A stretch of 36,159 nucleotides of DNA, taken from assembly GCA_030824585.1 (NCBI GenBank), contig JAVBXM010000037.1, forward strand, positions 1 to 36,159, read 5' to 3'. Made by a program: the position numbers and the translations under genes. Within the stretch, counting starts at the first letter, position 1; each line of letters starts with the position of its first letter. Source of the DNA: Phaeospirillum sp. Its GTDB lineage: Bacteria; Pseudomonadota; Alphaproteobacteria; Rhodospirillales; Magnetospirillaceae. Shown here one piece after another: positions 16,735 through 29,237 of this stretch. The notes beneath the pieces were generated by a model. The model was not told where the DNA came from, ran no database searches, and saw only the letters and a list, made by a program, of their open reading frames with translations.

Positions 16735-16769
16735 TTGCCGTTGCATTGTGCGGCGTCTGCATAATAAAT
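16735..16769 (+). promoter_or_regulatory. Possible promoter of the dusB-ntr operon
   Basis: The AT-rich stretch CATAATAAAT (16760-16769) lies just before dusB, with TTGCCG (16735) and TTGCAT (16741) as candidate -35 elements at imperfect spacings of 19 and 17 bases. I see no GG-N10-GC sigma-54 site here. Confidence 0.3.
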
Positions 16770-16777
16770 ACGCAGCC

Positions 16778-17785
16778 ATGGCACAGATCACGCGCAAGAC
16801 CGTTTCCATCGGATCGGTGACCCTGGATAATCCGGTCATCCTGGCCCCCATGGCCGGCGTCACCGACATGCCCAACCGCCGGCTGGTCAAGCGTCTGGGC
16901 GCCGGTCTGGTGGTGTCGGAGATGATCGCCAGCCAGGCGATGATCCGCCAGAACCGCCAGACCATGCAGATGGCCCAGCACACCGCCGAGGAATTTCCCA
17001 TGTCGGTGCAACTGGCCGGCTGCGAGCCCAAGGTGATGGCCGAGGCCGCCAGGCTGAACCAGGATCTGGGCGCCGCCATCATCGACATCAACATGGGCTG
17101 CCCGGTCAAGAAGGTGGCCCTGAAGGGTGAGGCCGGCTCGGCGCTGATGCGTAACGAGAATCTGGCGGCCCGTATCATGACCGCCGTGGTCGAGGCGGTG
17201 GACATTCCCGTCACCCTGAAGATGCGCACCGGCTGGGACATGACCAGCCGCAACGCGCCCAGCCTGGCCCGCGTCGCCGAGGAGTGCGGCATCCGCATGG
17301 TCACCGTGCACGGCCGTACCCGCAACCAGATGTACAGCGGCGAGGCCGACTGGGCCTTCATCGGCGAGGTCAAGCGCGCCGTATCCATTCCGGTGATCGG
17401 CAACGGCGACGTGGAAAGCATCGACGATGCCGTCCGCATGCTGGAAATGTCGGACGCCGACGGCGTGATGATCGGGCGCGGCACCTATGGCCGGCCGTGG
17501 CTGCCCGGGCAGGTGGCCCACTTCCTCGCCACCGGCGAGCGGCGTCCCGACCCGTCGCTGCCGGAACAGATGGACATCATCTTGGAACACCTGGAGGCCA
17601 TGCTGGTCCATTACGGCTCCGAACCGGGCGTGCGCATCGCCCGCAAGCACGTGGGCTGGTATTCCAAGGGCCTGCCGGGCTCGGCCGAGTTCCGCGCCGA
17701 GATCAACCGCACCAGTGATCCCGACGCTGTGCGCCGGGCCGTCGCCGCGTTCTATGCCCCCCTGCTGGAAAAGGCCGCCGCCTGA
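16778..17785 (+). CDS. dusB: tRNA-dihydrouridine synthase (NifR3 family)
   Basis: The 335-residue flavoenzyme reduces uridine to dihydrouridine in the tRNA D-loop. Seen: [41 protein letters not shown], the signature [12 protein letters not shown] with the catalytic cysteine, [10 protein letters not shown], and [19 protein letters not shown], followed by IPVIGNGDV. In alphaproteobacteria this gene is called nifR3 and heads the ntrBC operon, as here. ATG 16778 fits the family start. The stop overlaps the ntrB start by one base (TGATG). Confidence 0.96.
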   Translation: MAQITRKTVSIGSVTLDNPVILAPMAGVTDMPNRRLVKRLGAGLVVSEMIASQAMIRQNRQTMQMAQHTAEEFPMSVQLAGCEPKVMAEAARLNQDLGAAIIDINMGCPVKKVALKGEAGSALMRNENLAARIMTAVVEAVDIPVTLKMRTGWDMTSRNAPSLARVAEECGIRMVTVHGRTRNQMYSGEADWAFIGEVKRAVSIPVIGNGDVESIDDAVRMLEMSDADGVMIGRGTYGRPWLPGQVAHFLATGERRPDPSLPEQMDIILEHLEAMLVHYGSEPGVRIARKHVGWYSKGLPGSAEFRAEINRTSDPDAVRRAVAAFYAPLLEKAAA

Positions 17786-18902
17786 TGCCCATTCCCATCG
17801 TCACGGCCTTGAAGCGCGGCTTGTCCAGTTCCACCTTCGATCCCAACACCGTGCTGAGCGCGCTGGGCGCCGCCGTGGTGGCCCTGGATTCCGAGAACCG
17901 TATCCGTTACGCCAACGGTGCCGCCGAGCAGATGTTCGCCTGCGGCGCCGCCTACCTGATCGGCCATCCCGCCACCGATTTCCTGCCGCCCGATTCGCCG
18001 ATCCTGTCGCTGGTGGCCCAGGCGCGCGACGGCAACATCTCGGTGGCCGAGCACGGCGTAACGCTCGATACCCCGCGCACCGGGCACCGCACCGTCACCG
18101 TCCAGGTCTCGCCCATTATCGAGACGGTGGGCGCCGTGGTGATCAGCCTGCACGAGCAGTCCATCGCTCTCAAGATCGGCGCGCAACTGACCAGCCGCAA
18201 CGCGGCGCGCTCGGTGACCGCCATGGCGGCCATCCTGGCCCACGAGGTCAAGAATCCGCTGTCGGGTATCCGGGGCGCCGCCCAGTTGCTGGAGCAGAAC
18301 GCCGGCGAGGAGGACCGCGTCCTCACCCGGCTGATCTGCGACGAGGCCGACCGCATCGTCGCCCTGGTCGACCGCATGGAAGCCTTCTCGGACAATCCCA
18401 CCGTGGAGCGCGGCGCCGTCAACATCCACCGGGTGCTCGAGCACGTGCGGCGTATCGCCGAGGCCGGCTTCGCCCGCTCGGTGCGGATCATCGAGAATTA
18501 CGATCCGTCGCTGCCGCCGGTGCTGGGCGACCGCGACCAGTTGGTCCAGGTGTTCCTCAATCTGGTGAAGAACGCCGCCGAGGCGGTGCCGGAGGAGGGC
18601 GGCGAGATCGTCGTGTCCACCGGCTACCAGCACGGCATCCGCCTGGCCCTGCCGGGCAGCGAGACGCGGCGCCACCTGCCGCTGGTGGTGAGCATCCAGG
18701 ACAACGGCCCCGGCATTCCCGAGGACCTGAAGCCCAACCTGTTCGACGCCTTCGTCACCACCAAGACGTCGGGCAGCGGGCTGGGGCTGGCCCTGGTGGC
18801 CAAGATCATCGGCGATCACGGCGGCGCGATCGAATTCGACAGCGTGCCAAGGCGGACCATTTTCCGGGTGATGTTGCCCATGGTCCAGGATGGGGACGGC
18901 AA

Positions 18903-18906
<4 letters not shown>
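17785..18906 (+). CDS. ntrB: Nitrogen regulation sensor histidine kinase NtrB
   Basis: NtrB is a cytoplasmic kinase/phosphatase that sets NtrC phosphorylation in response to PII signalling of nitrogen status. The 373-residue protein has an N-terminal PAS domain (about 22-125, [21 protein letters not shown]), the H-box with phospho-accepting His153 in [20 protein letters not shown], an N-box [10 protein letters not shown], and G boxes DNGPGI and GSGLGLALV. No membrane span is present. It overlaps dusB and ntrC, so all three are one transcript. Confidence 0.96.
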
Positions 18907-20366
<1,460 letters not shown>

Positions 20367-22593
20367 ATGGCGTTCGGCCGCCGCATACGCCACTGGGCGC
20401 GCCGGGTCGATCTGGCGCGCCGCCTAGCCTATGGACTGACCTTCGCCTCCATCCCCGCCATCGTCGCCACCGTTTGGGTGATGGGCGGCGGCGGGGGCGG
20501 CCCCACCGGCCCCGATCCCCGTATCGTCCTGTCGCTGCTGGCCACCGACGGCATCCTGCTGGCCGCCCTGGGGGCCGTGGTGGGGTTCCGGGTGCTGGAC
20601 GTGCTGAAGGCCCGGCGGCGCGGCGCCTCGGGCTCCAGGCTGCACCTGCGCTTCATCATGCTGTTCGCCCTGGTGGCGGTGACGCCCTCGGTGCTGATGA
20701 GCGTCGGCTCCACCGCCTTCTTCCGCTATGGGGTGGAAAGCTGGTTCTCGGACCGGGTACGCACCGCCCTGCAGGCCTCGCTCGAGGTGGCGCACGCCTA
20801 TCTCGAGGAGCACAAGCGCATCATCGGCGGCGATGCCCTGGCCATGGCCAACGACATCAACCGCGAGGGGCCGCTCCTGCTGCGCTCACCCCAGCATTTC
20901 AGCCAGTTCGTCGGCACCCAGGCGGCCATCCGCGGCCTGACCGAGGCCATCGTCTTCGATACCCGGGGTAACATCCTGGCGCGCTCGGGGCTGATCTTCG
21001 CGGTGGAGGCCAGCATCGACCAGATTCCCGCCTGGGCCCTGGACAAGGCGCGGGGCGGCGACGTGGTGGTGCTGTCCGGCTCGGGCGAGGACCGGGTCAA
21101 GGCGCTGGTCCAGCTTCAGGGGCTGTTCGGCGATACCTTCTTGTATGTGGGACGCTTCGTCGATCCCAAGGTGATCGGCTACATGGCCCAGACCTCCGAG
21201 GCGGTGGCCCAGTACGAACGCCTGGAAGGCCGGCTGTCGGGGCTGGAGCGGGCCTTCTCGCTGATCTTCGCCCTGGTGGCGCTGCTCCTTGTGCTGACCG
21301 CCATCTGGGTCGGCCTGTCCATGGCGGTCAAGCTGGCCACCCCCATCGGGCGGTTGATCGATGCCGCCGAAAAGGTGCGGTCGGGCGACCTGGATGCCCG
21401 GGTGGCCGAGGACGCCGCCGACGAGATCGGCGTACTGAGCCGCGCCTTCAACCGCATGACCCACCAGTTGTCCAGCCAGCGCCAGGAACTGGTCGACGCC
21501 AACCGCGAGTTGGACGAGCGCCGCCGCTTCACCGAGACGGTGCTGTCGGGCGTTTCCTCGGGCGTCATCGGTCTTGATGCCGCCGGCCGCATCCATCTGC
21601 CCAACCGTTCGGCGGGCGAACTGATCGGCATCAATCTCGACGAGCAGGTGGGCAACGACATCCGCGAGGTCATTCCCGATCTGGCCGAGCCCCTGGACGA
21701 AGCCATCCGCCGGCCCGACAAGCTGATCCAGCGCGAGGTGCGCCTGTCCACTCCCGGCGGCCGCGCCCGCATGCTGCTGGTCCGCGTCGCCGCCGAGCGC
21801 CTGGATGCCGAGGAAGTCATCGGCTATGTGGTGACCTTCGACGATATCACCGAGCTGGTGTCGGCCCAGCGCAAGGCCGCCTGGGCCGACGTGGCGCGGC
21901 GTATCGCCCACGAGATCAAGAATCCGCTCACCCCGATCCAGCTATCGGCAGAGCGGCTGAAGCGCAAGTATCTCAAGGAGATACACAGCGATCCTGAGAC
22001 ATACGTCAATCTGGTGGAGACCATCGTTCGCCAGGTGGGCGACATCGGCCGCATGGTCGACGAGTTCTCGTCCTTCGCCCGCATGCCGGCGCCCCAGATC
22101 AAGCCCGACGACCTCAACGACATCTGCCGCCAGGCCATGTTCCTGCAGCGCACCGGCAATCCCGGCGTGGAGTTCGTTCACCAATTGCCCGAGGGCAAGG
22201 TGCCGGTGCTGTGCGACGGCCGCCTGATCGGCCAGGCCCTGACCAATCTGCTGAAGAACGCCGTCGAGGCCATCCAGGGCCGCGACGAGTCCGAGGCGCC
22301 GCCCGGCCGCATCGTGCTCAGCCTGGATTCCCAGCCCGACCGGCTGGTGGTGACCGTCGAGGACAACGGCAAGGGTCTGCCCACCGAGAACCGGGAAAGG
22401 CTGACCGAGCCCTACGTCACCACCCGGACCAAGGGCACCGGCCTGGGGCTGGCCATCGTCAAGAAGATCATGGAAGACCACGGCGGTGATCTGTATCTTG
22501 AGGATGCGCCTGGGGGGGGGGCGCGGATCGGGCTGATCTTCCCGGCCCCCGAACAGCTGCAATCCCAGGCAACCGGCGATACCACGGCAACCC

Positions 22594-22604
<11 letters not shown>
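20367..22604 (+). CDS. ntrY: Membrane sensor histidine kinase NtrY
   Basis: NtrY is the membrane kinase partner of NtrX, connected with nitrogen and redox control in alphaproteobacteria. The 745-residue protein begins with hydrophobic segments near 20-40, 50-70 and 90-112, a periplasmic sensor region, a further membrane span near 292-318, a HAMP linker (LIDAAEKVRSGDLDARVAED), a PAS domain (about 395-500), and the kinase core with His515 in RRIAHEIKNPLTPIQLSAERLKRKY, N-box NLLKNAVEAI, and DNGKGL / GTGLGLAIV. ATG 20367 follows the ntrC TAA directly. It overlaps ntrX by 11 bases. Confidence 0.96.
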
Positions 22605-23981
<1,377 letters not shown>

Positions 23982-23985
<4 letters not shown>

Positions 23986-25358
23986 AGGTCATAGTCTGCG
24001 GCGCCGGTCAGGTCGGCTTCAACATCGCCCACTATCTGGCCGGCGAGAACAACGACGTCACCATCATCGACCAGCGGCCCGAGCTGATCCGCAAGGTCAG
24101 CGATACCCTGGACGTCCAGGTGGTGCTGGGCTTCGCCTCCCATCCGGCGGTCCTCGAGCAGGCGGGGGCGGGCGACGCCGACATGATCATCGCGGTGACC
24201 GCCGCCGACGAGGTCAACATGGTGGCCTGTCAGGTGGCCCATTCGCTGTTCAACGTGCCGACCAAGATCGCCCGCGTGCGCAGCCAGAGCTATCTGGCCC
24301 CCATCTGGGCCAACCTGTTCTCGCGCGAGCATCTGCCCATCGACGTGATCATCAGTCCCGAGATCGAGGTGGCCCGCGCCATCACCAAGCGGCTGCAGGT
24401 GCCGGGCGCCATCGACGTCATTCCGCTGGTGGGCGACAAGGTGCGCCTGATCGGGGTGCGCTGCACCGGACAGTGCCCGCTGATCAACACGCCGCTGCGC
24501 CAGTTGACCGTGCTGTTCCCCGATCTGGCCATCGTCATCATCGGCATCGTGCGCGACGGCAAGGCCATCGTGCCGACCTCCGAGGACCAGATGATGGAGG
24601 GCGACGAGGTCTATTTCGTGGTCGATACGGCCCATGTGGACCGGGCATTGTCCGCCTTTGGCCGCGAGGACCAGGAAGCCCGGCGCATCGTCATCTTCGG
24701 CGGCGGCAATATCGGCCTGTTCCTGGCCCAGCAGCTTGAAGCCGCCCGGCCCGGCACCTCCATCAAGATCATCGAGTCCAACAAGGAGCGCGCCGAGTTC
24801 GTTGCCAAGGCGGTGGGCCATACCGTGGTGATCCACGGCGACGCCCTGGACCCGGAAATCCTGGAAGAGGCCTCGGTGGGCGCCGCCGAGGCGGTGGTGG
24901 CGGTGACCAACGACGACGAGACCAACATCCTGTCGGGATTGCTGGCCAAGCGCTATGGCTGCCGCCGTACCATGGCGCTGATCAACAAGACCACCTACAA
25001 CTCGCTGGTGGCGCCGCTGGGGATCGATGTGGCGATCAACCCCCGCGCCATCACTGTTTCCAATATCCTGCAGCACGTGCGCCGGGGCCGCATCCACGCC
25101 GTCCACTCCCTGCACGAGGGATTCGGCGAACTGATCGAGGCCGACGCCCTGGAGACCTCGTCCCTGGTGGGCAAGCCGCTGCGCGACGTCAAGCTGCCCA
25201 ACGGCGTGCTGCTGGGCGCCGTGGTCCACGACGGCAAGGTGGTCAGCCCGCGCGGCAGCACGGTCATCCATCCCGGCGACCGCGTCATTCTGTTCGCCAC
25301 TGCCGACGCGGTGAAGAAGGTCGAGAAGATGTTCTCGGTCCGGCTGGAATATTTCTAG
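23982..25358 (+). CDS. trkA: Potassium uptake regulatory protein TrkA
   Basis: TrkA is the peripheral NAD-binding subunit that gates the TrkH/TrkG potassium transporter at the inner membrane. The 458-residue protein has two RCK repeats, each beginning with a Rossmann motif: IVCGAGQVGFNIAHYLAG (residues 4-21) and IVIFGGGNIGLFLAQQLE in the second half, followed by TrkA-C domains. trkA following ntrX is a conserved alphaproteobacterial arrangement. The stop codon TAG (25356-25358) ends on the first base of a long inverted repeat, so the repeat forms the 3' end of the mRNA and might act in termination or stability. Confidence 0.96.
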
Positions 25359-25468
25359 ACACAGATGAACACAGATAAACACAGATATATTTATATGGCC
25401 TTGCATGGCTCGGTAGAGCCTGGGGAGATGAATTTTCTCATCTGTGTTCATCTGTGTTCATCTGTGTC
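25358..25468. repeat. CACAGAT-unit long inverted repeat, copy 2
   Basis: The left arm 25358-25387 holds three tandem units (GACACAGAT, GAACACAGAT, AAACACAGAT) and the right arm 25438-25468 holds the complementary three. The arms match over about 30 bases with few mismatches, around a 50-base centre. Copy 1 is at 11464-11541. Outside the arms both copies continue with a similar TCCCATTCCA / TCCCAATTCCA sequence, so the element may extend slightly beyond the arms. Confidence 0.88.
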
Positions 25469-25489
25469 CCAATTCCAATTGGCCAAACC

Positions 25490-26143
25490 ATGACACCCCT
25501 TCATCGTCCCCGTGCCATCATTTTCGACTGGGACAACACCCTGGTGGATTCCTGGGTATGCATTCGCGAATCCTACAACATGACCTTCCGCCATTTCGGC
25601 ATGGCGGAATGGAGCCTGGAGGAAACCCGCGAACGGGTGGCCGCCTCCATGCGCGATTCTTTTCCCGCCATGTTCGGCGACCGCTGGCCCGAGGCCCGCG
25701 ACGTCTTCACCCGAAGCTTCGAGGCCATCCACCTGGACTACCTCGATCCCTTGCCCGGCGCCGCCGAGATGCTGGAGGCGCTGAGGGCCGAGGGGCTGGT
25801 GCTGGCGGTGGTCAGCAACAAGCGCGGCGGCTTCCTGCGCAAGGAGGCCGAGATCATGGGCTGGGCCGGTCATTTCGTCCGTCTGGTGGGAGCCGACGAC
25901 GCCGAGGCCGACAAACCGGCCGCCGCGCCGGTCCATCTCGCCCTGTCGGGAACCGGCATCAAGGCCGGGCGGGACGTGTGGTTCGTGGGCGATTCGCCCA
26001 TCGACACCCATTGCGCCGTCAACTCCGGCTGCACCCCCATCCTCATGCGGCCCGACACCCCCTACGAAGGTGAGTTCGCCCATCCGCCGGCCCGTTTTCT
26101 TCCGGCCTGCATGGATCTCGCCCATCTTGTCCGAGAACTATAG
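25490..26143 (+). CDS. HAD-family hydrolase, phosphoglycolate phosphatase-like
   Basis: A 217-residue cytoplasmic phosphatase of the haloacid dehalogenase superfamily. Motif I is IIFDWDNTLVDSW with nucleophile Asp13 and acid Asp15; motif II is AVVSNKRGGFL; the lysine motif is in EADKPAA; motif IV is VWFVGDSPIDTHCA. The helical cap lies between motifs I and II, as in Gph-type enzymes. The substrate is not shown by sequence. ATG 25490 is chosen since the frame upstream runs into the repeat. It sits between trkA and hfq, which are more often adjacent. Confidence 0.87.
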   Translation: MTPLHRPRAIIFDWDNTLVDSWVCIRESYNMTFRHFGMAEWSLEETRERVAASMRDSFPAMFGDRWPEARDVFTRSFEAIHLDYLDPLPGAAEMLEALRAEGLVLAVVSNKRGGFLRKEAEIMGWAGHFVRLVGADDAEADKPAAAPVHLALSGTGIKAGRDVWFVGDSPIDTHCAVNSGCTPILMRPDTPYEGEFAHPPARFLPACMDLAHLVREL

Positions 26144-26246
26144 GTTCCCATCTGTGGGAAATGATGGTAACGACAGGAGCTCAACGGGGTAGGTGCCTAA
26201 CCGCACTCCAATAATCAAAATCGGCCAATAAGAACGGATTCCAATC

Positions 26247-26501
26247 ATGTCCGCCGAAAAATCCCAAAATGTACAGGATGTGTTCCTCAACTACATCCGC
26301 AAGAACAAGACTCCGGTTACCATCTTCCTGGTCAACGGGGTAAAGCTCCAGGGTATCGTCACCTGGTTTGACAATTTTTCGGTGTTGCTGCGGCGGGATG
26401 GACACACCCAACTCGTTTACAAGCACGCCATCTCGACGGTGATGCCGTCCACCCCCATCTCTCTGTTCGAGCCTCCGATCAAGGAAAACGGCGAAGAATA
26501 G
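26247..26501 (+). CDS. hfq: RNA chaperone Hfq
   Basis: Hfq forms a hexameric ring that binds small RNAs and mRNAs. The 84-residue protein has both Sm motifs: Sm1 around [29 protein letters not shown] and Sm2 with the signature [11 protein letters not shown]. The N-terminus [19 protein letters not shown] is typical and fixes the ATG at 26247. The upstream gap 26144-26246 shows a small hairpin (26146-26161) but no clear promoter. hflX starts directly after its stop. Confidence 0.98.
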   Translation: MSAEKSQNVQDVFLNYIRKNKTPVTIFLVNGVKLQGIVTWFDNFSVLLRRDGHTQLVYKHAISTVMPSTPISLFEPPIKENGEE

Positions 26502-27809
26502 GTGGGCGAGACCGGTTCCACAAAAGCGGCGCCCCAGCGCGCCATGGTCGTCCACCCCGCCTTCAAGGGCGGGGAGGGCTCCCGCCTGCCCGAAGCCCGC
26601 CTTGCCGAGGCTGTCGGGCTGGCCGGGGCCATCGACCTGGATATCGTCGCCGCCGAGGCGGTGAACGTGGCCAAGGTGCGCCCGGCCACCCTGATCGGCA
26701 AGGGCGCGGTGGAGCGGCTGGCCGAACTGGTCGAGGAGCGCGAGATCGGACTGGCGGTGGTCGACGGCCACCTGTCGCCGGTGCAGCAGCGCAACCTGGA
26801 AAGGGCCTGGGGCTGCAAGGTCATCGACCGCACCGGCCTGATCCTCGAGATTTTCGGCGCCAGGGCGCGGACCCGCGAGGGGACGCTGCAGGTGGAGCTG
26901 GCGGCGCTTTCCTATCAGCGTTCGCGGCTGGTGCGGTCATGGACCCACCTGGAACGCCAGCGGGGCGGCTTCGGCTTCCTGGGCGGTCCCGGCGAAACCC
27001 AGATCGAGGCCGACCGCCGCATGATCGGCGAGCGCATCGTCAAGCTGGAACGCGAGCTCGACGACGTCAAGCGTACCCGCGAACTGCACCGCAAGGCGCG
27101 GCGCCGGGTGCCCTATCCCATCGTTGCCCTGGTGGGCTACACCAATGCCGGCAAGTCGACGCTGTTCAACCAGCTGACCCGGGCGGAAGTCCTGGCCAAG
27201 GACATGCTGTTCGCCACGCTGGACCCCACCATGCGCACCCTGGTGCTGCCGTCGGGGCGCAAGATCATCCTGTCGGACACGGTGGGCTTCATCTCCGACC
27301 TGCCGCACGAACTGGTCGCCGCCTTCCGCGCCACCCTGGAGGAGGTGCTGGAAGCCGACGTGGTGGTGCATGTGCGCGACGTCTCCCACCCCGATACCGA
27401 GGCCCAGGCCGCCGACGTCGACACGGTCCTGAAGGAATTGGGGTTGTCCGAGGTGGTGGATCGCGGGCTGGTCGAAGCCTTGAACAAGATCGATCTGCTG
27501 GACGAGCATGGCCGCATCGAGATTCTCAATCAGGCGCGGCGGCGCGAGGGCGCCATGGCGCTTTCGGCGGTGACCGGCGAAGGCGTCGACGACCTGCTGG
27601 CCGAATTGGACCGCCGGCTGGGGGCGGGGCGCGAGACCATCGACGTGGCGCTGTCCCTGGCCGATGGCGCCTCCATCGCCTGGCTGTACAGCCATGGCGA
27701 GGTGATGGCGCGGCGCGACGACGAGGCGCAGGCCTTCATGCGGGTCAGGCTCGACCCGGCGGACATCAAGCGCTTTCACCAGCGGAAGGCCGAGGGCAGG
27801 GGGCACTGA
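26502..27809 (+). CDS. hflX: Ribosome-associated GTPase HflX
   Basis: HflX is a GTPase that binds the 50S subunit and splits stalled or hibernating ribosomes. The 435-residue protein has the HflX N-terminal domain (TLIGKGAVERLAELV, DGHLSPVQQRNLERAW, RTGLILEIFGARARTREG), a helical linker with GGFGFLGGPGETQIEADRR, then the G domain with G1 GYTNAGKS (212-219), G3 DTVGF and G4 NKID. The start is GTG 26502, immediately after the hfq TAG, so the two are translationally coupled as in other proteobacteria. Confidence 0.96.
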   Translation: MGETGSTKAAPQRAMVVHPAFKGGEGSRLPEARLAEAVGLAGAIDLDIVAAEAVNVAKVRPATLIGKGAVERLAELVEEREIGLAVVDGHLSPVQQRNLERAWGCKVIDRTGLILEIFGARARTREGTLQVELAALSYQRSRLVRSWTHLERQRGGFGFLGGPGETQIEADRRMIGERIVKLERELDDVKRTRELHRKARRRVPYPIVALVGYTNAGKSTLFNQLTRAEVLAKDMLFATLDPTMRTLVLPSGRKIILSDTVGFISDLPHELVAAFRATLEEVLEADVVVHVRDVSHPDTEAQAADVDTVLKELGLSEVVDRGLVEALNKIDLLDEHGRIEILNQARRREGAMALSAVTGEGVDDLLAELDRRLGAGRETIDVALSLADGASIAWLYSHGEVMARRDDEAQAFMRVRLDPADIKRFHQRKAEGRGH

Positions 27810-28567
27810 TGGATTTCGAGACGGTGGCTTCCATCATCCGCGAGGCGGCGGCCGAGGAAATCGTGCCGCGCTTCAAGAACCTGTCGGCCGGCCAGATCCG
27901 CGAGAAACGGCCGGGCGAACTGGTCACCGAGGCCGATACGGAGGCCGAGCGGGTGATGACCCGGCGGCTGCGCGATCTGCTTCCCGGCTCGTTCGTGGTG
28001 GGCGAGGAGGCGGTCGCCGCCGATCCGGCCCTGCTCAAGGTCCTGGAAGGCGACGGTACCGTCTGGATCATCGATCCGGTGGACGGCACCGCCAATTTCG
28101 CCAAGGGCAACGCCCGTTTCGCCGTCATCGTCGCCCTGGTGCGCGACGGCGTGACGGTGGCGGGGTGGATTCTCGATCCCCTGGGCGAACGGATGGTCAC
28201 CGCCGAGCAGGGGGCCGGCGCCTGGGCGGCCGGCGAGCGTCTCGCCGTCCTGCCCGCCGCGCCGCTGGCCGAACTGGCCGGCTCGGTCAAGCGTTCCGGC
28301 CGCCTGTCGGCGCTGGTGGCCAAGACGGGGCGCAAGGGCAGCGCCGCCCACGACTATATCGATCTGGTCACCGGCCGGCTGCACTTCGCCCATTACAACC
28401 GCCTGATGCCCTGGGATCATGCGGCCGGGGTGCTGATCCACGCCGAGGCCGGCGGCCATGCCGCCCTGACCGACGGCCGCTCCTACCGCCCAAGGGCCGA
28501 GGACGGCTGCCTGCTGCTGGCCCCGACCCCCGGAACCTGGACCTCGCTTCAGGCGGTGATCGAGTAG
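27809..28567 (+). CDS. Inositol monophosphatase family protein
   Basis: A 252-residue magnesium-dependent phosphatase of the IMPase/CysQ/FBPase superfamily. Metal ligands are in GEEA (Glu66/67), in IIDPVDGTANF (Asp89, Asp92) and in MPWDHAAGVLIHAEAGG near residue 205. The substrate could be inositol phosphate, histidinol phosphate or another sugar phosphate; sequence alone does not decide. ATG 27809 overlaps the hflX stop by one base (TGATG). It converges on parE with 43 bases between and no evident terminator. Confidence 0.92.
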   Translation: MDFETVASIIREAAAEEIVPRFKNLSAGQIREKRPGELVTEADTEAERVMTRRLRDLLPGSFVVGEEAVAADPALLKVLEGDGTVWIIDPVDGTANFAKGNARFAVIVALVRDGVTVAGWILDPLGERMVTAEQGAGAWAAGERLAVLPAAPLAELAGSVKRSGRLSALVAKTGRKGSAAHDYIDLVTGRLHFAHYNRLMPWDHAAGVLIHAEAGGHAALTDGRSYRPRAEDGCLLLAPTPGTWTSLQAVIE

Positions 28568-28610
28568 CGCCCTCTTGGTGTGACGGGAAGTCTCTCGGCC
28601 TGCCAGATGG

Positions 28611-28940
28611 TCAGGAGATGTCCGGTTCGCGTATCCAGGCGGGAATATCGCACTCGGCATGAAGAACGCGCCAGACGTCGATATGGTTGGCGGTTTCGAC
28701 ATAGAAGACGAGATAGGGATACTGCTTCAGCAGCCAAAACCTGAGGCCGGGAAGATTCAGATCATAGGCATGGCGACTCGAGCCGCTGGCCGGGTGGCGG
28801 GCGATGTGCCGATAGGCCTGTTCCAATGAATCGATGAACCCGAGCGCGACCGTTTCACCGGCCTCGCCAAGATAACGGTCGATGGCCTCTTCGATGTCCC
28901 GGTTGGCCTGCTGGCGCGGAAGGACCGTTTTGACGGTCAC
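28611..28940 (-). CDS. parE: ParE/RelE-family toxin
   Basis: A 109-residue toxin of a type II toxin-antitoxin pair. The fold pattern is that of RelE/ParE: two N-terminal helices (RDIEEAIDRYLGEAG, ALGFIDSLEQAYRHIARHPASGS) followed by the sheet strands LRFWLLKQYPYLVFYVE and IDVWRVLHAECDIP. ParE toxins poison DNA gyrase, RelE toxins cleave mRNA; the ParD partner favours ParE, but the target is an inference. It overlaps the antitoxin gene by 4 bp (ATGA). Confidence 0.9.
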   Translation of the reverse strand: MTVKTVLPRQQANRDIEEAIDRYLGEAGETVALGFIDSLEQAYRHIARHPASGSSRHAYDLNLPGLRFWLLKQYPYLVFYVETANHIDVWRVLHAECDIPAWIREPDIS

Positions 28941-29176
28941 GTCTTCTTGCGGCCACGCACCCGCTCGCGCAGGCCGTTGAAATAGGTTTCATCCGCCTGT
29001 GGGGCTGGGGCCGATTTCGCACCCTGGAGCATCAATGCGCGCAGATGCTGGCGATCAAGATCCTTGCGGATCAACTCGCGCACATATTCGCTGCTGGTCC
29101 CGAACCTCCGCGAGGAGACCTGCTCGTCGACGAAGGATTTCAGTGCATCTGGAAGGGAAATGTTCATCGTGCCCAT
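28937..29176 (-). CDS. parD: ParD-family antitoxin
   Basis: A 79-residue antitoxin with an N-terminal ribbon-helix-helix DNA-binding domain (MNISLPDALKSFVDEQVSSRRFGTSSEYVRELIRKDL) and a C-terminal tail that would wrap the toxin. Starts at ATG 29176, or at ATG 29167 three codons later. No ribosome-binding site lies upstream, in line with the predicted leaderless transcript. It should autoregulate through the dyad at 29189-29217. It follows argE on the same strand. Confidence 0.92.
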   Translation of the reverse strand: MGTMNISLPDALKSFVDEQVSSRRFGTSSEYVRELIRKDLDRQHLRALMLQGAKSAPAPQADETYFNGLRERVRGRKKT

Positions 29177-29182
29177 GCCGAC

Positions 29183-29217
29183 AACATAGCGATTTTGCCA
29201 AATTTTGGCAAGATCGC
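29183..29217 (-). promoter_or_regulatory. parDE promoter and operator
   Basis: Minus strand: TTGCCA (29211-29206), 17-base spacer, TATGTT (29188-29183). The spacer and -35 are covered by a 29-base inverted repeat with 14-base arms (29189-29202 and 29204-29217, one mismatch), the expected ParD operator. The predicted start point falls on or next to the ATG at 29176. Confidence 0.75.
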
Positions 29218-29237
29218 CTTTCTGGCCGGTCTGCGCC

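Noticed and set aside
16711-16777. Sigma-54 promoter in front of dusB-ntrBC
   Set aside because: No GG and GC at the required ten-base spacing was found.
26146-26161. Small hairpin TTCCCA/TGGGAA before hfq as a terminator
   Set aside because: Six-base stem with no T run; too weak for an intrinsic terminator.
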